From Paucibacter sp. DJ2R-2 (GTDB lineage: Bacteria; Pseudomonadota; Gammaproteobacteria; Burkholderiales; Burkholderiaceae_C): 64,000 bases of DNA. The notes below the pieces were generated by a model. That model saw nothing but the letters and a program-made list of their open reading frames with translations, had not been told where the DNA came from and made no database searches. Of this stretch, positions 29,067 to 37,187 are shown one piece after another (within the stretch, counting starts at the first letter, position 1; each line of letters begins with the position of its first letter). A program made the translations under genes and the position numbers. Where the stretch lies: contig NZ_JAJIRT010000001.1 in NCBI RefSeq assembly GCF_025717675.1, forward strand, positions 868,001-932,000, given 5' to 3'.

Positions 29067-31138
29067 TCAGGACTCCGGACCGGCACTGGCGGCCGGCAAG
29101 GTGAAGCGGAACTCGGTGCCGCCAGGGGCGGCTTCGCGTTTGAAATAGTCCATGGCACCGCCGTGTTGCTCCACCACGGTGCGGCACAGGCTCAGGCCCA
29201 GGCCCATGCCCTCGGCCCGCGTGGTGAAGAAGGGGGTGTAAAGCTGACGGCCGACCTCAGGCGGAATGCCGGGGCCACAGAGATGCTGACCCAGCGGCTG
29301 TCGACCACGGCGGCGCGCAGGGTCAGCAGGCGCTGCGGCGCGGCTGTGTGCTCCTCCATGGCCTGGATGGCATTGCGCGTCAGGTTCAGCAGCACCTGCT
29401 CCACCATGGTGCGGTCACAGCGCACGCGCGGGCTGGGCTCGGGCAACTCCAGGGCGATGCGGGTGCCGCTTTTGCGCGCCTGCAAACGCACCAGCGGCAG
29501 CACGGCCTCGAACAGCTGGTCCACAGCGATCGTTTCGCGCGATTGCTCGCGCCGGCGCACAAAGCCATGCACGCTCTTGATCACGCGCCCGGCCCGCTCG
29601 GCCTGCTCGGCGATGCGCAGCGCGGCTTGGCGCACCAGGTCAGGTGTCTGCGGGTCGTCCGGCTCATTGGCGAGCAGATTGACCGAGGCGGTGGCATAGC
29701 TGGCGATGGCCGCCAGCGGCTGGTTCAGCTCATGGCTGAGCAGGGACGCCATTTCACCCATGGTGGCCAGGCGGGCCGTGGCCTGCAGACGCTCCTGCTG
29801 CTGGCGCGAGAGCTCTTCCATGCGACGCTGGTCGGAGACATCCAGCACGGCGCTCATCCAGCCGGTCTGTTGGCCCTGCGCATCGAGCAGGGGCGCTTCG
29901 AAGATCAGCACCGGAAAGCGCTCGCCATTGCGGCGCATGAAAACGGTCTCAAAACCCTGGCGCGGGTCCTGACCGCCGGGTCGGTTGTCGGCGGCCCAGC
30001 GAGCGCTGCGGTCGGCGTGCCTGCGCCGGTATTCTTCGACGAACTCGGGTGGCCAGTACGGCGGCGTGTCGTGGGGTCGGTCGGGCCGGGCCCCGTGGCC
30101 CAGCAGCTCCTCGGCCTTGAAGCCGACCATGGCGCAGAAGGCCGGGTTCACGTAGCTGATGCTGCCGGCCATGGTGCGAGCGCGCAGTCCGGTGATCAAG
30201 GAGTTCTCCATGGCATGGCGGAAGGCCAGCGATTCGGCCAGGGCCGACTCGGCGAGCGCCCGGCGCCGCCCATCGCGCGCCAGCAGGATCACCAGGGCGA
30301 ACAAGCTCAGCGACAGGCCCAGCACCAGGGCGGTGGCCAGGTTGGGAATCAGCTGGGGCCGGCCGGCCGTGGCGTCGACCTTGAGTTGCAAGGTCAGCCC
30401 CGGCAGGTCAACCAGGCGCTCGGCGAGGTAAACACCGGCGCCACGCGACACGCCGGTGCGCGCCAGCCGGGTGCCGTCGCCCTCCACAAAGCTGAGCTCG
30501 TGGCCACGCACGAGGTCCTGCGTAACGGCTTCCTCCAAGAGATGGCGCAGGCTCAGCGTGGCGACCAGATACGAGTCCACCGCCTTGGCGTTCAGCAGCG
30601 GCAGGCACAGGTCCACCACTTCCAGGCCCTCGCCGCCGGGCAAGGGGATGAAGTAGCTGCGCGAATAGAGCTGGGTGCCTTGGCGCTGCGCGGCAGAACA
30701 GGCCAGCTCCGTCTCCACTTGCATCTGGCCACGCGGCAGCTGCTTGAACAGGGGCGACACATAAGGCGACTCGGCCACGTCCAGCACCTGCAGATGGGCA
30801 TTACGGAATTCGATGCGCATCACGGCACGCAAGCGGCGCAGCAGCTCGGCCTCATCACCCATGCGGCGCGGTCGAGTCCGGTCCTGCCAGAGCAAGCCCT
30901 GCAGTGCTTGCAGGTCCTGCCCCGCCAATTGCCTGACGCGTGCCGCCACCTCGGTGGCCACCTGGTCCACATGCTCTTGCGCACGTGCGTCCTCATAGCT
31001 GAGCGTCAACGCGACCAACAGCGACTGCGCCACCACCAGCAGGCCCAACAAGGCGCCCCATAGCAAGGCGCGCCGCCAATTCCATGGGCGGGCAGCTTCG
31101 GCACGCGGGGTCGGGAACGGGGCGAAATTCAAATGCAA
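29067..31138 (-). pseudogene. PAS sensor histidine kinase (DctS-like), frameshifted in the ATP-binding G1 box
   Basis: The N-terminal part encodes two membrane helices around a periplasmic domain, a PAS domain and a HisKA motif SHELNQPLAAIASYA with an intact N box LLNLTRNAIQAM. After VSISV the frame is lost, reading into a stop. Another frame continues the kinase exactly: GPGIPPEVGRQLYTPFFTT, GMGLGLSLC and FRFTLP, ending at 29067, 1 nt before the regulator. A deletion of 1 mod 3 is needed; family consensus (V-x-D-x-G-P-G) fits a 10-nt loss around 29271-29276 removing the essential Asp. Restored, the product would be about 693 residues. The start (TTG 31138) is uncertain. A sequencing error is possible but a 10-nt loss makes it less likely. 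Confidence 0.82.
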
Positions 31139-31328
31139 CAGTCCTTCTGGCCTGAGAGGAGTATCGGGCTGAGGGTGGGGCCGGAAGATGCGCAGTTTCG
31201 CGTATCGCAGGGGCAAGTTTTCACGCCACACTCGATGCAGATCCCGCTCCTACAATCGCCGTCCCTTTGGCCGCAGCATGTGGCCAGCCCCGGCGGACTC
31301 CTCGCGAATTCCAAAGAGAGACAGCACC

Positions 31329-33647
31329 ATGCCCAATTCCGAACAGAAAACTGCGCAGCTGCGCCAAGCGGCGCTGGAATATCACGAGTTCCCGACGCCG
31401 GGCAAGATTGCCATCGCCGCGACCAAGCAGTTGGTCAACCAACGCGATCTGGCCCTGGCCTACTCGCCCGGTGTGGCCTTTGCCTGCGAAGAAATCGTCG
31501 CCGACCCGGCCAATGCCTTCCGCTACACCTCGCGCGGCAACTTGGTCGCCGTGGTCACCAACGGCACCGCCGTGCTGGGCCTGGGCAATATCGGCCCGCT
31601 GGCCTCCAAGCCGGTGATGGAAGGCAAGGGCGTGCTATTCAAGAAGTTCGCCGGCATCGACGTCTTCGACCTGGAAATCCAGGAGAACGACCTCGACAAG
31701 CTGGTCGACGTGATCGCCGCATTGGAGCCCACCTTCGGCGGCATCAACCTGGAAGACATCAAGGCGCCCGATTGCTTCTACGTCGAACGCAAGCTGCGCG
31801 AACGCATGAAGATCCCCGTCTTCCACGACGACCAGCACGGCACGGCCATCGTGGTGGGCGCCGCCTTCCTGAACGGTCTCAAGGTGCTGGGCAAGGACAT
31901 CAAGCAGGTCAAGCTGGTGACTTCGGGCGCCGGCGCGGCGGCCCTGGCCTGTCTGGGCTTGCTGGTCAAGCTGGGCCTGCCCAAGGAAAACATCTGGGTG
32001 ACCGACCTGGCCGGCCTGGTCTATGAAGGCCGCACCGAGCTGATGGACCCGGACAAGGCCGGTTTTGCGCAGAAGACCGAGGCCCGCAGCCTCAGCGAAG
32101 CCATCGAAGGCGCGGACATCTTCCTGGGCCTGTCGGCCGGCGGTGTGCTCAAGCCGGCCATGGTCGCCAAGATGGCGGCACGGCCGATGATCTTCGCGCT
32201 CGCCAACCCGACGCCGGAAATCCTGCCCGAGGAGGTCAAGGCGGTGCGCGACGACGCCATCATGGCCACTGGCCGCACCGACTACCCGAACCAGGTCAAC
32301 AACGTCCTGTGCTTCCCCTACATCTTCCGCGGCGCCCTGGACTGCGGCGCCGTCACCATCAATGACGAGATGGAAATCGCCGCGGTGCGCGCGATTGCCG
32401 AACTGGCCCAGGCCGAGCAGAGTGAGGTGGTGGCCGCGGCCTATGCCGGCGCCAACCTCAGCTTTGGCCCCGAGTACCTGATCCCCAAGCCCTTTGACCC
32501 GCGCCTGATGATGAAGATCGCGCCGGCCGTGGCGCTGGCGGCGCAAGAGTCAGGTGTGGCCTCGCGCCCCATCGCCGACATGGACGCCTACCGCGAGAAG
32601 CTGCAGAGCTTTGTCTACGCCTCGGGCACCACCATGAAGCCCATCTTCAATGTGGCCAAGCGGGCGGCGAACAAACGCGTGGCCTATGCCGAGGGCGAAG
32701 AAGAGCGCATTCTGCGCGCCGTGCAAGTGGTGGTGGACGAGGGCCTAGCCCGACCGACCCTGATCGGCCGCCCAGCCGTGATTGCCGAACGTTGCGAGCG
32801 CTTCGGCCTGCGCCTGCAGGAGGGCCGCGACTACGACGTCGTCAACGTCGAAAACGACCACCGCTACCGGGACTTCTGGCAGACCTACCACCAGATGACC
32901 GAGCGCAAGGGCGTGACGGTGCAGGTGGCCAAGATCGAAATGCGCCGCCGCCTGACCCTGATCGGCGCCATGCTGCTGCACAAAGGCGAGGTCGATGGCA
33001 TGCTCTGCGGCACTTGGGGCACCACCGCCAACCACCTGCACTACATCGATCAGGTGATCGGCAAACACGAAGGCGGCTGCCCGCGCACCCCGCAGGACGT
33101 GCCCGTCTATGCCTGCATGAACGGCCTGATGCTGCCCGGCCGCCAGGTGTTTTTGGTCGACACCCACGTCAACTACGACCCCTCGGCTGAGCAACTGGCC
33201 GAGATCACCGTGATGGCCGCCGAGGAAATGGTGCGATTCGGCATCCAGCCCAAGGTGGCCCTGCTCTCGCATTCCAACTTCGGCACCAGTGACCACCCCA
33301 GCGCGCTGAAGATGCGCCAGACCCTGGCCCTGCTGCGCGAGCAAGCGCCCTGGCTGGAGGTGGATGGCGAAATGCACGGTGATGCGGCGCTGGATCCAGC
33401 CAGCCGCGCGGTGACCATGCCGCGCTGCACGCTCAGCGGCGAAGCCAATCTGCTGGTGTTGCCCAATATCGACGCCGCCAACATCAGCTACAACCTGCTC
33501 AAGACGGCGGCCGGCGGCGGCATCGCCATCGGCCCGGTCTTGCTGGGCGCGGCCAAACCGGTCCATGTGCTGACACCCTCGGCCACCGTGCGGCGCATCG
33601 TCAACATGACGGCGCTGACCGTGGCGGACGCCAACGCTGCACGCTGA
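31329..33647 (+). CDS. maeB: NADP-dependent malic enzyme (MaeB type)
   Basis: A 772-residue multidomain malic enzyme, decarboxylating malate to pyruvate with NADP. Residues 1-430 form the malic enzyme core: [12 protein letters not shown], the metal/substrate region [12 protein letters not shown], and the nucleotide site [20 protein letters not shown]. The C-terminal 330 residues are a phosphotransacetylase-like domain ([16 protein letters not shown]), which in this family is regulatory. The ATG at 31329 follows an AGAGAGA-like purine run. It faces the broken DctS-like kinase gene, suggesting that C4-dicarboxylate sensing and malate use are linked (inference). Confidence 0.95.
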   Translation: MPNSEQKTAQLRQAALEYHEFPTPGKIAIAATKQLVNQRDLALAYSPGVAFACEEIVADPANAFRYTSRGNLVAVVTNGTAVLGLGNIGPLASKPVMEGKGVLFKKFAGIDVFDLEIQENDLDKLVDVIAALEPTFGGINLEDIKAPDCFYVERKLRERMKIPVFHDDQHGTAIVVGAAFLNGLKVLGKDIKQVKLVTSGAGAAALACLGLLVKLGLPKENIWVTDLAGLVYEGRTELMDPDKAGFAQKTEARSLSEAIEGADIFLGLSAGGVLKPAMVAKMAARPMIFALANPTPEILPEEVKAVRDDAIMATGRTDYPNQVNNVLCFPYIFRGALDCGAVTINDEMEIAAVRAIAELAQAEQSEVVAAAYAGANLSFGPEYLIPKPFDPRLMMKIAPAVALAAQESGVASRPIADMDAYREKLQSFVYASGTTMKPIFNVAKRAANKRVAYAEGEEERILRAVQVVVDEGLARPTLIGRPAVIAERCERFGLRLQEGRDYDVVNVENDHRYRDFWQTYHQMTERKGVTVQVAKIEMRRRLTLIGAMLLHKGEVDGMLCGTWGTTANHLHYIDQVIGKHEGGCPRTPQDVPVYACMNGLMLPGRQVFLVDTHVNYDPSAEQLAEITVMAAEEMVRFGIQPKVALLSHSNFGTSDHPSALKMRQTLALLREQAPWLEVDGEMHGDAALDPASRAVTMPRCTLSGEANLLVLPNIDAANISYNLLKTAAGGGIAIGPVLLGAAKPVHVLTPSATVRRIVNMTALTVADANAAR

Positions 33648-33940
33648 AACCGGCCTGCCAGCGGCTGGCTCACACACGGAAGTTCGCCTTGGCCGAAGGC
33701 CAAGGCGGGCCGCTGGAGCGCGGAAATCGGCTCGGTATGCGCCCGCAAGAGCGACTATTTACAAAAGTTTGTAGGAACTCACCCGTAGATTTCAGGACGA
33801 TGAAACAGCGTAATTGCGTGGAATTTTGAGACTGTGTGCGCACACTCACAAATCAATACCACGCACTGATCCGAGGGGTGGCCGCTTGAGGTTTTCGAGC
33901 GGTTTCGGTACCATCATGCTTTCAGGAACAGGGTAAACCC
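33648..33940. other. Intergenic region between maeB and the RNase gene, with a 10-bp hairpin
   Basis: After the malic enzyme stop there is a perfect 10-bp stem with a GAA loop at 33685-33707; it lacks a T-run on either side, so it is only a possible terminator. The rest is more AT-rich than its surroundings and has a 12-bp palindrome GTGTGCGCACAC near 33835. It should hold the promoter of the ribonuclease gene, but I see no clear -35/-10 pair. Confidence 0.45.
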
Positions 33941-34363
33941 GTGTCTTTGCTCTCTTGGCCGCCTCGGTGGCCCACTTGGCGCAAGTCAGGCTTTGCAGCG
34001 ATTTTGCTCGCTGCTGCGTCGATCGGCGCGCAAGTGCAGGCCAAAGAATCGGTAACCTCGCCGAATCCGTCACTGGATTCTGTGGCCTTGACGGCCTTGC
34101 CGCGCGAAGCCCAAACCACGCATCGTCTGATCCTCGCCGGGGGCCCTTTCCCCTACCGAAAAGACGGCACCGTGTTTGGCAATCGTGAGCGCATCTTGCC
34201 GCGCCAGGCCCGAGGCTACTACCACGAGTACACCGTCCGCACGCCCGGAGCCCGCAATCGCGGCGCCAGGCGTTTGGTCTGTGGCGGTTTGCCCCCGACT
34301 CGCCCTGATGTTTGCTACTACACCGACGACCACTACAGCAGTTTCAAGCGCGTCCAGCCTTGA
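33941..34363 (+). CDS. Secreted guanyl-specific ribonuclease (RNase Sa/N1 family)
   Basis: A 140-residue protein with a signal peptide (about residues 1-34, ending AQVQA) and a mature part that follows Streptomyces RNase Sa closely: LPREAQTT, GGPFPYRKDGTVFGNRE, YYHEYTV, TPGARNRGARRL and DDHYSSF. The catalytic Glu, Arg and His of RNase Sa correspond to Glu96, Arg111 and His131. It would cut RNA after guanine. The start is GTG at 33941 with AGGAA about 12 nt upstream. A barstar-type inhibitor follows 60 nt later, as expected for protecting the producer. Confidence 0.9.
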   Translation: MSLLSWPPRWPTWRKSGFAAILLAAASIGAQVQAKESVTSPNPSLDSVALTALPREAQTTHRLILAGGPFPYRKDGTVFGNRERILPRQARGYYHEYTVRTPGARNRGARRLVCGGLPPTRPDVCYYTDDHYSSFKRVQP

Positions 34364-34423
34364 AGCCCTGCAGCGAGTCGGCGGCGATAAAAAGTTCTGT
34401 GACTATATAGGAGGATCGCGACC

Positions 34424-34819
34424 ATGCTTTTGCAGACCGTCCGTCCCAATATCGTGCAGGCCATAAGGGCCTACCGCGTAGAGGACTTGATGCACGCCGC
34501 ACAGGATGCTGGCCAGCATTTTCTGTACGCCAATCTGAGCGAGGCACAGTCCAAGCAGGATGTGCTGGAAGCCATCGCCCAGGCCTTCCTGTTCCCCGCC
34601 CACTTCGGCAAGAACCTGGACGCCCTGCATGACTGCATGACCGATCTGGTTCACAAGTCTGGCGCTCAGCCCGGCTTTGTCGTGGTACTGGAACAGCTGC
34701 CCGACAACAGCAAGTTTGACCGCGAAGCGCGCGAGCAACTGCTCGATGTCTTCCGAGAAGCCGCTGACTACTGGGGCGACCGAAAAGTCCAGTTCAGGTG
34801 CTTCTATTCTTTTCAGTAG
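34424..34819 (+). CDS. Barstar family ribonuclease inhibitor
   Basis: A 131-residue cytoplasmic protein of the barstar family, which binds and blocks guanyl-specific RNases. The core is FLYANLSEAQSKQDVLEAIA, then FPAHFGKNLDALHDCMTDL, where the helix and acidic residues that fill the RNase active site in barstar lie, and GFVVVLEQL. A strong AGGAGG lies 9 nt before the ATG, stronger than that of the RNase, so inhibitor excess is likely. Its stop codon sits at the foot of a 12-bp hairpin. The cognate target is most likely the upstream secreted RNase. Confidence 0.93.
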   Translation: MLLQTVRPNIVQAIRAYRVEDLMHAAQDAGQHFLYANLSEAQSKQDVLEAIAQAFLFPAHFGKNLDALHDCMTDLVHKSGAQPGFVVVLEQLPDNSKFDREAREQLLDVFREAADYWGDRKVQFRCFYSFQ

Positions 34820-34854
34820 CCCGCTCCCAAGAAAACGGGTCATGGGAGCGGGCT
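34818..34854. terminator. Perfect 12-bp hairpin at the barstar stop codon
   Basis: AGCCCGCTCCCA and TGGGAGCGGGCT pair perfectly around a 13-nt loop; the left arm begins within the barstar TAG. No T-run follows, so it may protect the mRNA 3' end or be a repeat rather than a true intrinsic terminator. The following 160 nt contain no gene I can support. Confidence 0.5.
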
Positions 34855-35018
34855 GCTGAAGAGACCACCAGCGTTGCAGCGAAGCCAGCAGCAAAGAATT
34901 CCAAGGCGGCAGCCAATGCCAACTTCGGAACGAATATGCCGATGATGAGCAGCGCCTTCGATACCGCCATGTGGCTGAGCGCCGCCTGAGCCGGTAACGA
35001 AAACCAGCCAGCAAGATC

Positions 35019-35045
35019 AAAAAAGGGGCCGTGAGGCCCCTTTTG
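35019..35045. terminator. Bidirectional intrinsic terminator between barstar gene and rsmA
   Basis: A 10-bp stem, AAAAGGGGCC / GGCCCCTTTT, encloses a GTGA loop. On the - strand the hairpin is followed by six U residues, so it terminates the rsmA transcript well; on the + strand it has four, serving the RNase-barstar unit. Confidence 0.85.
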
Positions 35046-35081
35046 CATGTCCGCTTGAAGGACACCACGCCATGCGGTGCC

Positions 35082-35855
35082 TCAGGCGGCCTGTGTGCTC
35101 AGCTGCTGGGCCAGAGCCACATACTCGGCCACGGGCACTTCCTCAGCCCGGCGCTGCAGGTCGAACTGACCGGAGAAACCGCGCGCCGTTAGCCAGACAC
35201 CCAGGCTGTGACGCAACAGCTTGCGCCGCTGCGAGAAAGCAGCCGCGACCATCTCGCTGAACAAGACCTTGTCCAGCTGCGGCGGCTGCGCATAGGGTTG
35301 CATGCGCACGATCGCCGACATCACGCGCGGCGGCGGGTCGAAAGCCTCGGGCGGCACATCGAACACCGATTCGATCGCATAGCGCCACTGCAGCATCACG
35401 GTCAGGCGGCCATAGTCCTTGCAGCAGGGAGAAGCCGCCATGCGGTCCACGACCTCTTTCTGCAACATGAAGTGCTGGTCGACCACATGGTCCACCGCGC
35501 CCAGCAGATGAAAGAGGATGGGCGTGGAGATGTTGTAGGGCAGATTCCCGACGACACGCAGCTTCTGGCCCTTGGCCGCAGCCAGAGCGGCAAAGTCGAC
35601 CTTGAGCACATCGGACTCGATCACCTCGAGGCCGGGACGCTGGCGCAGGCGTGCGGCCAGATCACGGTCCAGCTCGATCACGCTGAAGGCCGGGATGCGG
35701 TTGAGCAAGGGCAGTGTCATGGCGCCCAAACCGGGGCCGATCTCGACCAAGGCTTCGCCGGATTGAGGGGCTATCGCATCACAAATGGACTCGATGATGT
35801 GGACATCGGTCAGGAAATGTTGACCGAAGCGCTTGCGGGCGATGTGTTGAGCCAT
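35082..35855 (-). CDS. rsmA: 16S rRNA dimethyladenosine transferase RsmA
   Basis: SAM-dependent enzyme (KsgA) dimethylating two adjacent adenines near the 3' end of 16S rRNA. The 257-residue product has normal length. The opening [13 protein letters not shown] site [14 protein letters not shown], acidic [10 protein letters not shown] and catalytic NLPYNIS are all present, with [10 protein letters not shown] in the C-terminal half. It is the last gene of the leftward lptD-surA-rsmA run, 12 nt after surA. pdxA, often found between surA and rsmA in gammaproteobacteria, is absent here. Confidence 0.97.
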   Translation of the reverse strand: MAQHIARKRFGQHFLTDVHIIESICDAIAPQSGEALVEIGPGLGAMTLPLLNRIPAFSVIELDRDLAARLRQRPGLEVIESDVLKVDFAALAAAKGQKLRVVGNLPYNISTPILFHLLGAVDHVVDQHFMLQKEVVDRMAASPCCKDYGRLTVMLQWRYAIESVFDVPPEAFDPPPRVMSAIVRMQPYAQPPQLDKVLFSEMVAAAFSQRRKLLRHSLGVWLTARGFSGQFDLQRRAEEVPVAEYVALAQQLSTQAA

Positions 35856-35867
35856 TGTGTTCGCGAC

Positions 35868-37187
35868 TCAGTCCAGCCACTCGCGGACTTCAACGTAGGC
35901 GCGTGCCCGCAATTCCTTGATCCACTCCTGGTAAGCCTCTTCGTACTTGCTCTCACGCAAAGCCGCCTTGGCCTGCTCGCGCAACTGCTTGGGCTCGATC
36001 TCGACCGTGCGGCGCTCCTGAACCTGGATCAGATGCAGGCCGAAACGGGACTGCACCGGCTCGGACAAGCCACCCAGCGGCAAGGCATTCATGGCCTGCT
36101 CAAACTCGGGCACCAGCACGCCGGGCGCCATCCAACCGAGATCACCGCCTTCGGCGGCGCTGCCGTCTTCCGAGTTGTCCTTCGCGACCTGTTCAAAGGT
36201 GGCCCGGCCCGACTCGATGGCGCGCTTGAACTCCGCCAAGCGGCGCGCGGCCACCTCGGGGGTCAGCTGGGCCGAGGGGCGCAGCAGCACATGGCGCACA
36301 CGGGTCTGGACAATCGAGCTCAGCGACTCAGCGCCCTGGCGCTCCACGACCTTGAGCAGATGGAAGCCGGCGCCACTGCGCAGCAGACTGTCGGCCACCT
36401 GGCCCGTCTTCAAACCCTTGACCTGCTGCACGAAGACATCGGGCAGGCGGTCGGCCGGACGCAGGCCGATCTCACCACCGAGCTGCTTGTTGCCGTCCTC
36501 AGACACTTCCTTGGCCACCTTGGCGAAATCCTCGCCGGCCTTGATGCGGGCAGCGGCAGCTTCGGCGCGCGCCAGGCGCTCGGCCACGATGGCCTCCGAG
36601 GCGCCTTCTGGCACCGACACCAAAATCTGGGCCAGATTGAGCTGGCCCGAATTGGTCAGTTGCTCACGGCGCTTGTCCAAATAGTTGTCGATGTCGCCAT
36701 CGGTGATGCGGATGCGCGCTGGCACCTCGCGCTCGCGGGCGCGCTCGGTCATCATCTGGTCGCGCAGGCCTTCGCGGAAGGTGCGGAAGTCGAGGCCGTC
36801 GGTCTTCAGCCGCTCCAGCAGCTGGGGCATGGTCAGCTTGTTCTGCGCCGCCACATTGGCCACCACCCGGTCCAGTTCGGCCTCGTCGACCTTGGCGCCG
36901 GTTTCACGGGCGAAGGTGACCAGCACACGGTCTTCGATCATGGCCTCAAGCGCCTGCTTGTGCAGCGCCTCCAGGTCGGGCATACGGTCCCCTCGCTGGC
37001 GCGCCTCTTCGCGCAGACGTGCCTTGCGCTGGATGACCTCGCTGGCCGCCACCACATCCTGGTTCACCACCACGGCAATGTAGTCACCGGGCTTGAGGTC
37101 CGCAGCACGCGTCTGCGCCACGGCAAAACCGCTCGTCGACAGCAGGGCCAGCGCAAGAGAGAGGGTACGAATCGACATATCAGTCAT
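35868..37187 (-). CDS. surA: Periplasmic chaperone/peptidyl-prolyl isomerase SurA
   Basis: Chaperone escorting outer-membrane proteins, including LptD, to the BAM complex. The roughly 439-residue product has a signal peptide (SLALALLSTSGFAVAQ), a SurA N-terminal chaperone domain with VVVNQDVVAASEV, two parvulin-like PPIase domains (QILVSVPEGASE ... GGEIGLRPADRLPDVF and VRHVLLRPSAQLTPEVAARRL ... GGDLGWMAPGVLVPEFEQAM) and a C-terminal helix. The start is the ATG at 37187, overlapping the lptD stop region; a second ATG at 37178 is possible. Coupling with lptD fits their shared job. Confidence 0.95.
   Translation of the reverse strand: MTDMSIRTLSLALALLSTSGFAVAQTRAADLKPGDYIAVVVNQDVVAASEVIQRKARLREEARQRGDRMPDLEALHKQALEAMIEDRVLVTFARETGAKVDEAELDRVVANVAAQNKLTMPQLLERLKTDGLDFRTFREGLRDQMMTERAREREVPARIRITDGDIDNYLDKRREQLTNSGQLNLAQILVSVPEGASEAIVAERLARAEAAAARIKAGEDFAKVAKEVSEDGNKQLGGEIGLRPADRLPDVFVQQVKGLKTGQVADSLLRSGAGFHLLKVVERQGAESLSSIVQTRVRHVLLRPSAQLTPEVAARRLAEFKRAIESGRATFEQVAKDNSEDGSAAEGGDLGWMAPGVLVPEFEQAMNALPLGGLSEPVQSRFGLHLIQVQERRTVEIEPKQLREQAKAALRESKYEEAYQEWIKELRARAYVEVREWLD

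Noticed and set aside
34798-34989. 63-codon frame after the barstar gene
   Set aside because: It overlaps the barstar 3' end and a 12-bp hairpin, has no ribosome site and matches no family I know.
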